From positions 1 to 41,273 of the forward strand of contig JAUZRK010000019.1 of assembly GCA_030950485.1 (NCBI GenBank): a stretch of 41,273 nt of DNA, in the 5' to 3' direction. Every line of letters begins with the position of its first letter. Position 1 is the stretch's first letter. This DNA comes from Candidatus Dojkabacteria bacterium. Lineage in GTDB: Bacteria > Patescibacteriota > Dojkabacteria > J137. A model generated the notes under the pieces. It was not told where the DNA came from, ran no database searches, and saw nothing but the letters and a program-made list of their open reading frames with translations. Of the stretch, positions 28,788-38,137 are shown in pieces. The translations under genes and the position numbers were made by a program.

Positions 28788-30371
28788 ATGGCAAAGAAGA
28801 AAACAGAAATCCAAAAAACAAACACTGAAATTAGACAACCTATAGTTGCGGTTATGGGCCATGTTGATCATGGAAAGACATCTTTTCTAGATTCAATTAG
28901 AGGTACAAAAGTAACTGATAAGGAAGCTGGTGGTATTACTCAAAACACTAGAGTTCACGAAGTAGAAACTAAAAATGGGAAAATTACTTTTATAGATACT
29001 CCAGGTCACGAGGCATTTAGTAAAATGAGAGAAAGAGGTGCTAGAGTTACTGATTTTGTACTATTGATAGTAGCTGCTGATGATGGAGTTCAACCTCAAA
29101 CTAAAGAATCAATCAAATTCGCTCATCAAAATAATGTTCCAATAGTAGTAGCAATAAATAAAATTGATATAGAAGGTGTAAAGACTCAGAAAATTAAACA
29201 AGAACTTTCTAGTTTTAAAGTAAATATTGAAGAATACGGAGGAGATGTAATGTGTTTTGAAATTTCAGCTAAAAATAAAACAGGTTTAGATGAGGTTTTA
29301 GAAGGTATTTCATTACTTGCAGAAATTCAAGAACTTAAAGCTAATGAGCCTAAAGAAGGAGTAATAGCAGAAGCATTCGTACTTGAATCAAGAAAAGATA
29401 AACATCTTGGAAATCTTGCTGTATGTATTTTAAAGTCAGGAAGTATTTCTGATAGATATACTGGTTTTACTGCAGATTCAGAGTTTAAGGTAAGATCATA
29501 TTTAAATGAAGAGCTGAAACCAATTAAAACAGTAAGAGAATCACAATCTTTTGTAGTTATAGGATTGAATGAAGATCTTTCTACTGGTGAAATAATAAAT
29601 TTTGTTAAAGACGAAAAAACTATCCCTGAACTTCAAGAGAAGCTAAAAAGCGGTGAAGTATCTGAAGATGTAGTAGAACAAGAAGAAATCTCAGCAGAAG
29701 ATATGTTTGCAAAAATGCTTGTAGATAGAAAAGAGAAAGAAGAAGGAGTAGAGCAGAAACAATTAAATGTTGTTGTTAGAACCTCAAGTCAAGGAACATT
29801 AGAAGTAGTATTAACAAAAATTCATGAGTTAGAGACTGATGATTCTAAAGTTAATGTTGTTCAAAGTGGTACTGGGAACGTAACTGATGACGACATTATG
29901 ATGGCTAAAGTTTCAAAAGCAATCGTTATTGCATTTCAACTCAAAACTCCAAATAAGATTTTAGGTAGAGCTAGAACTGAAAAGGTATTAGTAAGAGACT
30001 ATGATGTTATATATGCTTTGGTTGATGAACTAGCGGATGTATTAGATGGGATGGATGATCCAACTGCAGAAGATGTAGAAATTGCTAGAGCAAAAGTTAA
30101 AAAGATATTTGTTCTTTCAAACGGTGATATTGTAGCTGGTTGTACAGTTCTAAGTGGAACATTTAAGAGAGGTCATCAAATTTATGTTGAAAGAGACGGT
30201 GGAAAAGATGAAATTTTAGAGATTGGAAGATCTAAAGTAAAAGAATTGAGAATCAATAAATCAGTTGTTAAGGAAGTTACAAAGAATTCAGATTGTGGAA
30301 TTTTATTTGAGAAAAAGATCGAGGATATTGAAGAGGGTGACGAAATTGTGTCTTATAGAAAAGGGTTATAG
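28788..30371 (+). CDS. infB: Translation initiation factor IF-2 (short form)
   Basis: PIVAVMGHVDHGKTSFLDSIRGTKV, GGITQNTRVHEV, FIDTPGHEAFSKMRERGA, AINKID, ISAKNKTG. Confidence 0.97.
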   Translation: MAKKKTEIQKTNTEIRQPIVAVMGHVDHGKTSFLDSIRGTKVTDKEAGGITQNTRVHEVETKNGKITFIDTPGHEAFSKMRERGARVTDFVLLIVAADDGVQPQTKESIKFAHQNNVPIVVAINKIDIEGVKTQKIKQELSSFKVNIEEYGGDVMCFEISAKNKTGLDEVLEGISLLAEIQELKANEPKEGVIAEAFVLESRKDKHLGNLAVCILKSGSISDRYTGFTADSEFKVRSYLNEELKPIKTVRESQSFVVIGLNEDLSTGEIINFVKDEKTIPELQEKLKSGEVSEDVVEQEEISAEDMFAKMLVDRKEKEEGVEQKQLNVVVRTSSQGTLEVVLTKIHELETDDSKVNVVQSGTGNVTDDDIMMAKVSKAIVIAFQLKTPNKILGRARTEKVLVRDYDVIYALVDELADVLDGMDDPTAEDVEIARAKVKKIFVLSNGDIVAGCTVLSGTFKRGHQIYVERDGGKDEILEIGRSKVKELRINKSVVKEVTKNSDCGILFEKKIEDIEEGDEIVSYRKGL

Positions 30372-30391
30372 CTGTAACTCCTAAATAACTA

Positions 30392-30875
30392 CTACTGTTC
30401 AAAGTTTACACTTCGAATTTTATTCATAATTGCAACACATTGTTTTGGATATTGAGTTCTAATTTGTTTTAGCATAGCTAAAACTTGCGCAGTGTAAATG
30501 TTTTTCTCATGATAATCTGCTATCCATAGTTTTTCGCTAGTAGTGATCATTTCATGACTAGAAATACCTGGGCCACCCGATGGCATAATTGTAATATGTT
30601 CAAAGAATTTCCCAATTGAAACTAAACCTACGTGTTCAGCTCCACCACCAATGATAAAGCTCTTATTTTTGATACCTAAAGAAGCAGCAGTGTATACTAC
30701 AAATCTTAATTATTTATTTAATGCTTTATATTTTCTTGGAAAGGCTTCGTAAAGAATCTTTACTGCAATAACATTTTCAATACAAGTCGCTTTTCCCTTT
30801 AGAACTCGCTCGATAAAGCTTTCTACATTAAAAAAAGTTGCATTTCTTAGTGCGGATAAAACTATTTTCCTCCAT
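30392..30875 (-). pseudogene. Interrupted hypothetical gene (in-frame TAA at 30710-30712, plus likely 5' frameshift)
   Basis: Continuous frame ATFFNVESFIERVLKGKATCIENVIAVKILYEAFPRKYKALNK*LRFVVYTAASLGIKNKSFIIGGGAEHVGLVSIGKFFEHITIMPSGGPG..NFEQ. No in-frame start unless one A or T is removed from a short run. Confidence 0.6.
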
Positions 30876-31383
30876 TAAGACTTGGCTTCATCGTACCCTC
30901 TTCAAGAACTTCATGTTCATTAAATTCAGACCCAACTAATTTATCAATTTCTTCAATCCTATCTGCTATCTTAGTCAAGTCTATCTTTCTATCTCTACTA
31001 TCTTGAAGAAAGAGCCTACTTTGAATAACTTTACCAGTAAGTTCGAAGTCTAAATCTGTTTGAACAACATTAAATTCTTTAACAAAATCAATAGGTATTC
31101 CTTTATCTCTAGCGTACTCAGCTTTGAGATCTAGTATTAAATCTTCTGTAAGTTCGTAAGTTACGGGTTTATCTTTTTCTATATTAAAATGTGAAGTTTC
31201 TATTTCTCCTTCTTCTCTAACTAGAAATAGGCTATTTAAAATTCTTTCGGCAAAAAGTCGATATCCATTTTGTAGACCTACTTCCTGAAACTCGTCTTCC
31301 AATATTTCCATAGCAGACACTGGCACTCCAGGAGTCATCTCTAAGGGATTGAATTGTGAACTACTGCTTTTTATTGTCTCCAT
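30862..31383 (-). CDS. Hypothetical protein
   Basis: 173-aa intact ORF. Confidence 0.6.
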   Translation of the reverse strand: METIKSSSSQFNPLEMTPGVPVSAMEILEDEFQEVGLQNGYRLFAERILNSLFLVREEGEIETSHFNIEKDKPVTYELTEDLILDLKAEYARDKGIPIDFVKEFNVVQTDLDFELTGKVIQSRLFLQDSRDRKIDLTKIADRIEEIDKLVGSEFNEHEVLEEGTMKPSLNGGK

Positions 31384-31700
31384 ATTATGATGTCATTAGC
31401 TCATAATTTTACCTGCGGAGACTTGATTTTGCAGTTTTTTACAGAAAATTGACTACTTCTATATAGTGCTTTTTGATAGTCTTAATTTAGGATATATTTT
31501 CTTTAGAAAAAGAGGATATGGTACTAAACAATGATTTTTTTTTATCAATGAATGTAGGCAGAAATAAAATTTGTAGCGATTATAAACTTGAATTATTTCT
31601 TTAGTTCTTCTGTAAAGAACTCAGTAAGCTTTGTAATTAATTATAAACCTTAGTATTATCTCTGGAACTAAACTAATTTCAAAATTTAAAGACTAGAGTT

Positions 31701-32306
31701 ATGAAAGATATTAAGTATGAACCTACAGGCGAAGAACCTAGAGGGAATGCTGACGACAATGTAGACACCGTTTTTACGATTCTAGATGATGATTTTGAAA
31801 ATTTTTTAGAGTTTAATAAGCTTCTGGAATCTGAATTAGATGCTAGTTTTGTTGATATTTGTATTAATCATCTAAAAAGCTTTGGAGAGAAGGCGGAGAT
31901 TATGGATCTAATTCATGAAGGAGTAATTAGTTGTCTAACAAGTGTTTTACATAAGAACCCGTATTTATTAAGTATGTACAAAACTAGATTTCTAGATGAA
32001 GATACCAATTCTCATGGATTTTCAGGGATATCAACTGCAATAGATTGTGCCAAAGAATTATATTTAAATAGATCATTAGGACTAAAAAAGGAGCACTTCA
32101 CAGGTTCTTATATATATAGTAAGAATGATGAAATTCGCGAGGGACAAACCTGGTGTAGAGGGGAAGAAGTAGCGATTGCTATTATACGAAATACGAAAAG
32201 GCTTATGCGTGAAGCAAAGCTACAAGATTTATTTGACAAAATAACGCATGATCCTTTAAGAATTGTAAATCTGCCTGAAGTTTTATTAAGAGTTATTGAG
32301 CATTAG
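31701..32306 (+). CDS. Hypothetical protein
   Basis: 201-aa intact ORF. Confidence 0.6.
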   Translation: MKDIKYEPTGEEPRGNADDNVDTVFTILDDDFENFLEFNKLLESELDASFVDICINHLKSFGEKAEIMDLIHEGVISCLTSVLHKNPYLLSMYKTRFLDEDTNSHGFSGISTAIDCAKELYLNRSLGLKKEHFTGSYIYSKNDEIREGQTWCRGEEVAIAIIRNTKRLMREAKLQDLFDKITHDPLRIVNLPEVLLRVIEH

Positions 32307-32895
32307 TAATTCTCATATCTTCATCTAATAATTTTCTAAGATAAGCTGATTTGTTCAAGTTCTCATCTTTAGATTTCATTTCTAGATAATCTTCATGCTC
32401 ATTTGAAATATACATATTGAATCTTTTACTTAATAATCGATTTTGGGCTTTTTTAAGAAAATCAGTGATTATTTCTCTAACTGTGTACTTAGTATATTTC
32501 GCTCCGTAGAAATATTTATGATTTATAAATGGTTCATAGTTTTCCTCTGAAGAAATCACTAACGTTGGAATATTATTACTGATAGCGTATTATACTTCCA
32601 TACCTATTCTAAAACTAGGCTTACTTATATCTACTATAAAAACATCAGAAGATTTAATAGTTCTAAGCATTGCTTCGTAGTGTAATCCTTTTAATTTAGG
32701 ATTGCTTGGAGAAAAATCTGTAATTTTAGATGAGATCTGCTTTCTTACTTTCTTTTTCTCAACTTCATTCAAATAAGTTTTAGCTTCTGTTGTTATCAGA
32801 GAAATATCTTGTTCATTTAGAACTTTGATAATTAGACCAAACTGTTCTCTGAACTTTTCCTTTCCACTGAACGAGTATGTAAAAAATACTTTCAT
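32293..32895 (-). pseudogene. Nucleoside deoxyribosyltransferase/TIR-like + ribbon-helix-helix fusion, interrupted by in-frame TAA (32590-32592)
   Basis: SDVFIVDISKPSFRIGMEV*YAISNNIPTLVISSEENYEPFINHKYFYGAKYTKYT aligns through the stop with paralog ADAVIIDGTHPSFRLGYEATIATQHKKPTLVVSKTKDYSDLINAPYLYGAIYTKYT. Confidence 0.85.
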
Positions 32896-32966
32896 AACTA
32901 ATTATATCATTATATAGGTGTATATGTATGTATATAAATTGCTTCTAATTAATCCTATATATAAGT

Positions 32967-33596
32967 ATGTATAAAATATTAAAAGATAAAAAAGTAATAA
33001 TTTTTGATTATGATGATACTTTAGTTAAAACTAGAGAATCAAAATTAGGTTCATTAGTTGAAACTGCTGAAATATATAATCTTAAATTATCAAAACAGGA
33101 AATCATATCTAGATGGCATGGTCCGTATTTAGAAATGATACAGAATATATTTGGAGATATTGATGACTTAAACAATATAAGATTTAACCTCGAGAAAATT
33201 GCAAGAAAGTATCTAATGCAAGCGTATACTGATGCAATAGAAACAGTTAATAGTTTGCTTAAGAATTTTAAAGTTTCTATTCTTACTTCTTCTGAAAGGA
33301 AGGTAGTTATTGAAGATCTAATAAAGCTAGGTTTTTCTGTTGATAGCTTTAGTTATATACAAACATCTGAAGATACAGATTTTCATAAACCAGATCCTAG
33401 GGTATTTGAAAATATGATCAGCCTCTACGAATCTATAGGTATAAGTAAAGAAGAACTTTTGTATGTAGGGAGCGATATGAACGACTATCTTGCTTCAAGT
33501 CAATGTGGCATTGACTTTACCGGTATTAATAGAAAGAGTTTTAAACTTGATGAAAAAGTATTTGTTATTAATGAACTAGTAGAGCTCATTCGCTAA
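32967..33596 (+). CDS. HAD-superfamily hydrolase
   Basis: VIIFDYDDTLVKTRESKLG, VSILTSSERK, HKPDPRVFENM, LLYVGSDMNDYLASSQCGI. Confidence 0.9.
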   Translation: MYKILKDKKVIIFDYDDTLVKTRESKLGSLVETAEIYNLKLSKQEIISRWHGPYLEMIQNIFGDIDDLNNIRFNLEKIARKYLMQAYTDAIETVNSLLKNFKVSILTSSERKVVIEDLIKLGFSVDSFSYIQTSEDTDFHKPDPRVFENMISLYESIGISKEELLYVGSDMNDYLASSQCGIDFTGINRKSFKLDEKVFVINELVELIR

Positions 33597-34385
33597 ATTT
33601 TTGAGCAGCTCTTTCTCAATCTCTTTGCTATAAAACTCAAATAAGTCGTAAGCCTTTAGGCTGAGTAGTTTATTAATTGACTCAACACATAGGATGTATT
33701 GTTTCTTGATATTGAAGTTCTTAACATTTAGTATTTTTACATAATCTAACTTATCTTCTGTACTTAGTTTCTCTCTTAAATTTTTTCTAGAACTTTTATT
33801 GATACCTCTTGAAAAGTTGTCCCATCCTGAATATTTCTGAATTAGTAGTTCTAAATATATTTCTATTAATGAATTCCAGTAAGTCCACACATTTAGATCG
33901 GATCTGTGATGGCATTTACAAAATGCAATTGAATTTAAATAGATAGACTCTTGCGTTTGGACTGAACAAGGACTTGGTTTTGGTAGATAGAAGCTAGGGT
34001 TTGAGCTATGAACATATGAGTTTTTGCTCATGTAAATGTTTTTGATAGGCATATCAATATACATAGTAGGGATAGATCTCCTGGAGTGAACAAAATTGTA
34101 ATCTAACTTCTGATAAAAGCATTGATTTTTAAAAACAATATAGCCACTTATATAATTGATTTGTTCAGATGGATATTGAAAATTAAACAAGATATTTAAT
34201 CCATTGTTCTCCAATAATTTTAAATAATTATCATAGCTTTTATGTAGATCAGTAGAGTAGAAGAATAAGTCTATATCTGAAAATTTATCTTTAGGACTAA
34301 GGGCACCTTTCCCATAGATATCTATAGCAAATATTTCGTCTTGCTTACTAAATATATTTATTATTTTGTTTTCCAGTAGATCCAT
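33576..34385 (-). CDS. Pol-beta-fold nucleotidyltransferase domain protein
   Basis: IDIYGKGALSPKDKFSDIDLFFYSTD (G...DxD motif) and a helical C-terminal part. Confidence 0.7.
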   Translation of the reverse strand: MDLLENKIINIFSKQDEIFAIDIYGKGALSPKDKFSDIDLFFYSTDLHKSYDNYLKLLENNGLNILFNFQYPSEQINYISGYIVFKNQCFYQKLDYNFVHSRRSIPTMYIDMPIKNIYMSKNSYVHSSNPSFYLPKPSPCSVQTQESIYLNSIAFCKCHHRSDLNVWTYWNSLIEIYLELLIQKYSGWDNFSRGINKSSRKNLREKLSTEDKLDYVKILNVKNFNIKKQYILCVESINKLLSLKAYDLFEFYSKEIEKELLKNLANELY

Positions 34386-34448
34386 TAATGGTATAACTTA
34401 ATTATTCCAATTATACCTTTGCTGTATTGGTTTATAAAAGTATATCTA

Positions 34449-34457
34449 TGGTATAAT
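34449..34457 (+). promoter_or_regulatory. Extended -10 promoter TGGTATAAT of the deoxyribosyltransferase-like/RHH gene
   Basis: About 20 nt upstream of the likely ATG at 34478. A similar GGTATAAT lies on the - strand at 34410-34417 for the divergent gene. Confidence 0.5.
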
Positions 34458-35110
34458 TGTATAAGTTAAATTGTATTATGAAAGATGAATTCAAAGTTTT
34501 TTTTACTTGTGCCAAATCAGGCAGAGAAAAGCATATTGACGATTTCAGGACTGTTCTTAAAGCAATCGAAAAACATAAAGAGGTAAAGTTATATACACCT
34601 GAAGGAGGTGATACTGCTGGCTATAGGTTGACTAATGGGGTTAATTATCTTGAAGTTTATAAGAAGAGAAGAAAAAATATAATTAAGAACATTGATGATT
34701 TAAAGTACGATTCTACAGAAAACAAATATGTACATCATGACGCAATAAGAATGTGTATTATGATAGCTGATGCTGTAATTATTGATGGGACACATCCTAG
34801 CTTTAGATTAGGATATGAAGCCACAATAGCTACTCAGCATAAGAAACCAACACTAGTAGTCTCAAAGACGAAAGACTATTCAGACTTAATAAATGCCCCC
34901 TATCTTTACGGAGCTATTTATACAAAATATACAATTTCTGAGATAGTTACTAATTTTTTGAATGAAGCAAAGAAAAAAGCATTAAGACATAGATTTAACT
35001 TAATGATTTCAGATGAAGAAAAAGAATATCTTGATCAAAAATCTCTTTTTGAGGGAGTAAGTAAGGCAGAGTATATAAGAAACCTAGTAAGAAATGATTT
35101 GAATAAATAA
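34457..35110 (+). CDS. Nucleoside deoxyribosyltransferase/TIR-like domain fused to C-terminal ribbon-helix-helix domain (intact paralog)
   Basis: KVFFTCAKSGREKHIDDFRTVL, HHDAIRMCIMIADAVIIDGTHPSFRLGYEATIA; RHH RFNLMISDEEKEYLDQKSLFEGVSKAEYIRNLV. Likely start 34478. Confidence 0.65.
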   Translation: MYKLNCIMKDEFKVFFTCAKSGREKHIDDFRTVLKAIEKHKEVKLYTPEGGDTAGYRLTNGVNYLEVYKKRRKNIIKNIDDLKYDSTENKYVHHDAIRMCIMIADAVIIDGTHPSFRLGYEATIATQHKKPTLVVSKTKDYSDLINAPYLYGAIYTKYTISEIVTNFLNEAKKKALRHRFNLMISDEEKEYLDQKSLFEGVSKAEYIRNLVRNDLNK

Positions 35111-35114
35111 TTAT

Positions 35115-36047
35115 TTATAGTGCAGAATCAGAACTAGATGCTGAGTTAGTGGGAATTGAAACTTCTTCAGTAAAACCACTAGGAATCTCACGTAATATTT
35201 CACTTGCTCCAATTACCTCAACATTTAAATTTAAAGAAAGTAATAATTGATCTTGCTGATCATAAACTTACATTATCTTTGGTGTGTTTGAATCTAAATT
35301 ATCAATTGTAGAGGCATTTAACCCTACAGTATATGTAGTTGAACTTGAGGCTGAATAAGCTCCTCTTGTCAGTGCATCAATTGCTTTTATTAACATGTCT
35401 TCAGTGATTTCAATTGTATTTTGAGAATAGCATGTCTTATCCACAGTATTTAATATTTGAGTTGTTGGATTTGAGACAATAGCAGTAATATTAGAGTCCA
35501 TATCAACAAGATTAATAAGCTCCCCTGCATTGTAGATTAAACTTACATTATTATAATTAACAAGGTCAGAGTATAAGCCATTATTTACCTCTATACTAAA
35601 TCTAAGGAGATCTGAATTGAATGATTCTCTAAATGTATCCATTGGTTCATTTAAAGTAACAACAGTTCCATCATTAGTATTCTGTATCTTTTCTTTTTTT
35701 ATTACTTCAATACCGAAAATTTCTCTAATAGGATCCAAGACACCATTATCTTTTCCACTTATAAATAAGTAAGCAAGAAAAAAAATAAAGATAAGGTTTA
35801 TTACTGCAAAACCAATGATTACATATTTAAAGAAATTATCTGTACTTCCAAAATCATCAGTAATACTACCATCATCATTTTTATCTTCTGTAGCTCCAAA
35901 CCTAGAAGGCATGTCTGTTGAGGTAATATTGAATCCTTTGATAATCTGACTATTACTATCAACTTCTACTTTCTCATCACTTTTTGACTCATTCATTTCT
36001 ATAGAAGGAGGTCCTGATTCAATATTTGTAGTTTCGTCTTTTTCCAT
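35115..36047 (-). pseudogene. Membrane-anchored hypothetical protein with in-frame TAA (35268-35270)
   Basis: TM FKYVIIGFAVINLIFIFFLAYLFI. The frame continues after TAA: NTPKIM*VYDQQDQLLLSLNLNVEVIGASEILREIPSGFTEEVSIPTNSASSSDSAL*. Confidence 0.7.
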
Positions 36048-36150
36048 TAGTTTAATTCCTATATATTTATAATACAGAAATTAAAAAGATGTTGCTATAT
36101 ATATTTATATTTTGTAACCTTATAATAATTAGAACCTTTAAGATAAATAA

Positions 36151-37161
36151 ATGAAATCATCGAAAAACATATTTAGAATATTAATTTTAATTATATTTCT
36201 ATCAGCTGTAGCATTTATAGCTTACACAACATCTAAAGATGATTTGTCTTCTGAAGATAGTAGCGCATCAGTAAATTTATGTGGTAACGGTGTATTAGAC
36301 ACTGGAGAGCTATGTGATGGAGAATTATTGAGTTCAAGTTGCATAGGAGGATTAGACAAATGTTCATCAGATTGCAAAGGATGCGTTCACTCTTCAGGAA
36401 ATACTTGTGGGAATGGAATAGTAGAAAAAGGGGAAGAATGTGATCCTAACTCTAAATTAACAGGTATGTGTGGCGCTGGGACAGATCCTAGCTTAAATGC
36501 GGTAGGTACTTGTACTAATAACTGTATTTGTAATTACCCATCTGACAAAGAAAATACTAATTAATCAGCTACTTGCGGTAATAAAATTTGTGAAGCTGGT
36601 GAAGGTTATAAAGACTCATGTAATGTAGGCTGTAATGATAAAGCTTGTTTAAATGTGCAAATTATTGATGATACTGAATGTAATACTATAGAAGGGAGTT
36701 GTATAGAAGATTGTCAACTTAGATTTCTACTTGTAGATGGTGCCTGCACTACAGACATTAAAAAATGTCTAGATGGTAACGGCTATGTAACAAGAAATCC
36801 TGGCAATAATTGTAAATTTGATCTTTGCCCTGAGGAAAAGAATGTTTTAATTGAAGTTTGTGAAGGTGATATTAAAGAATGTGAGGATGGTTCAGTTGTA
36901 ACAAGAAATCCTATAGACAATTGTGAATTTAGAGCATTTCCTTCTGTTTCAAAAACTGAAATTTTAAAGTGTGATCCAATTGATAAAAATTCAAATTTAA
37001 AGATAGATCTAACTGAAACAGAAGTATAATTCTAGATGTACTATAGAAGGAGCTACAGATGGAGGTAAATGTGGTTATATAGATACTAATGATGATAATA
37101 AAATTGGGTTAATAGATCTTGTAGCTATAGTTTCAAAATATAATGATGGTGTTTGTAAATA
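36151..37161 (+). pseudogene. Secreted Cys-rich repeat protein with C-terminal dockerin-like module; in-frame TAA (36562-36564) and frameshift near 37010-37030
   Basis: CGNGVLDTGELCDG / CGNGIVEKGEECDP / *SATCGNKICEAGEGYKDSC repeats continue across the TAA. C-terminal DKNSNLKIDLTE...YIDTNDDNKIGLIDLVAIVSKYNDGVCK in a shifted frame. Confidence 0.8.
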
Positions 37162-37177
37162 GAGAGATTATTTAGAA

Positions 37178-38032
37178 TTATTTTAGAGCATCAGCTATTT
37201 TGGAAACTGTACTCTTTAGATATTCTTGTTTAATTATAGATTCTTTTAGAGCATGAGGTATTTTCTTTAAGATCTTTGAATGAGATGGTTCATTTCTTGA
37301 ATCTTCTAAAAGTTCCAGAAAAGTAAATTCATCATCAATTTTAAATTTATCCATTTGTTCTTTATTCTTAGAATCACTTATTTCTACTAGTGTAAAAACA
37401 TTCTTTTGCATTTCTTCAATCATTCCTCCGATTAACAATGCATTAAGATCACTTTTCTGATCTGATACATCATCTTGACTTAAAACAAACGCAACACTAG
37501 CCTGATTTGCATTAGCGATTTCTAAAGTACTTGAAGAAATGGGGCTTTGTTTAATGAATTTAACTCTATCTGGATATGGGTTTGAATGAATAGTGCTAGT
37601 AATTAAGACAATATCTATCTCATCTTTTAATGCCTTTTTTAAAAATGTAATTAATCCAATTGCTAAACTATTGTAACCTAATACCAATATATGGTTTGTT
37701 CCTCTATATTCTTTTACTCCACTAAATCTTTCTTTAGCTATATTTTTTAACCAAATAATAAGTTCAGTAAAAGCACCTAGATAAAATAAAGATCCAAATA
37801 ACATTGTAAATATACCGAAGAATCTTCCCATATCAGTAATTGGATGACCTCCTGATCCAACAGTCGTTATAGATGCAACCCACCAAAATGCTATTTCGCT
37901 AATTTCATTCATATCTTCATTAACTTTTCTTTCGAAAAAGAATGTCAGAACAGCTGCCAATAATGAAAGTATAACCATTATTGCTAAAGCTCTATAAAAG
38001 AAATATTTTGAACGGAATAATCTATTTATCAT
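37178..38032 (-). CDS. Ion channel (pore + TrkA-N/RCK-like domain)
   Basis: TM-pore-TM with ITTVGSGGHPITDMGRFFGI filter region; NHILVLGYNSLAIGLITFLKK RCK-like start. Confidence 0.75.
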   Translation of the reverse strand: MINRLFRSKYFFYRALAIMVILSLLAAVLTFFFERKVNEDMNEISEIAFWWVASITTVGSGGHPITDMGRFFGIFTMLFGSLFYLGAFTELIIWLKNIAKERFSGVKEYRGTNHILVLGYNSLAIGLITFLKKALKDEIDIVLITSTIHSNPYPDRVKFIKQSPISSSTLEIANANQASVAFVLSQDDVSDQKSDLNALLIGGMIEEMQKNVFTLVEISDSKNKEQMDKFKIDDEFTFLELLEDSRNEPSHSKILKKIPHALKESIIKQEYLKSTVSKIADALK

Positions 38033-38137
38033 GGGATAAATTTATCACAATTAGTGATAACTTTGAAGAACTTATTAATTAATATTGTTATCTGTTTTTT
38101 ATTAGCTTATACTATTTGTAATATGAAAGTAATTTAA

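Noticed and set aside
31384-31700. 317-bp gap checked for RNA genes; small hairpin agttctt-ctgta-aagaact at 31603-31621
   Set aside because: No tRNA or known ncRNA pattern; the hairpin is short and lacks a T-tract, so chance is likely in AT-rich DNA.
34388-34459. GGTATAA direct/inverted copies as an RHH operator
   Set aside because: Better explained as -10 elements of divergent promoters; the same motif occurs before an unrelated gene at 26384.
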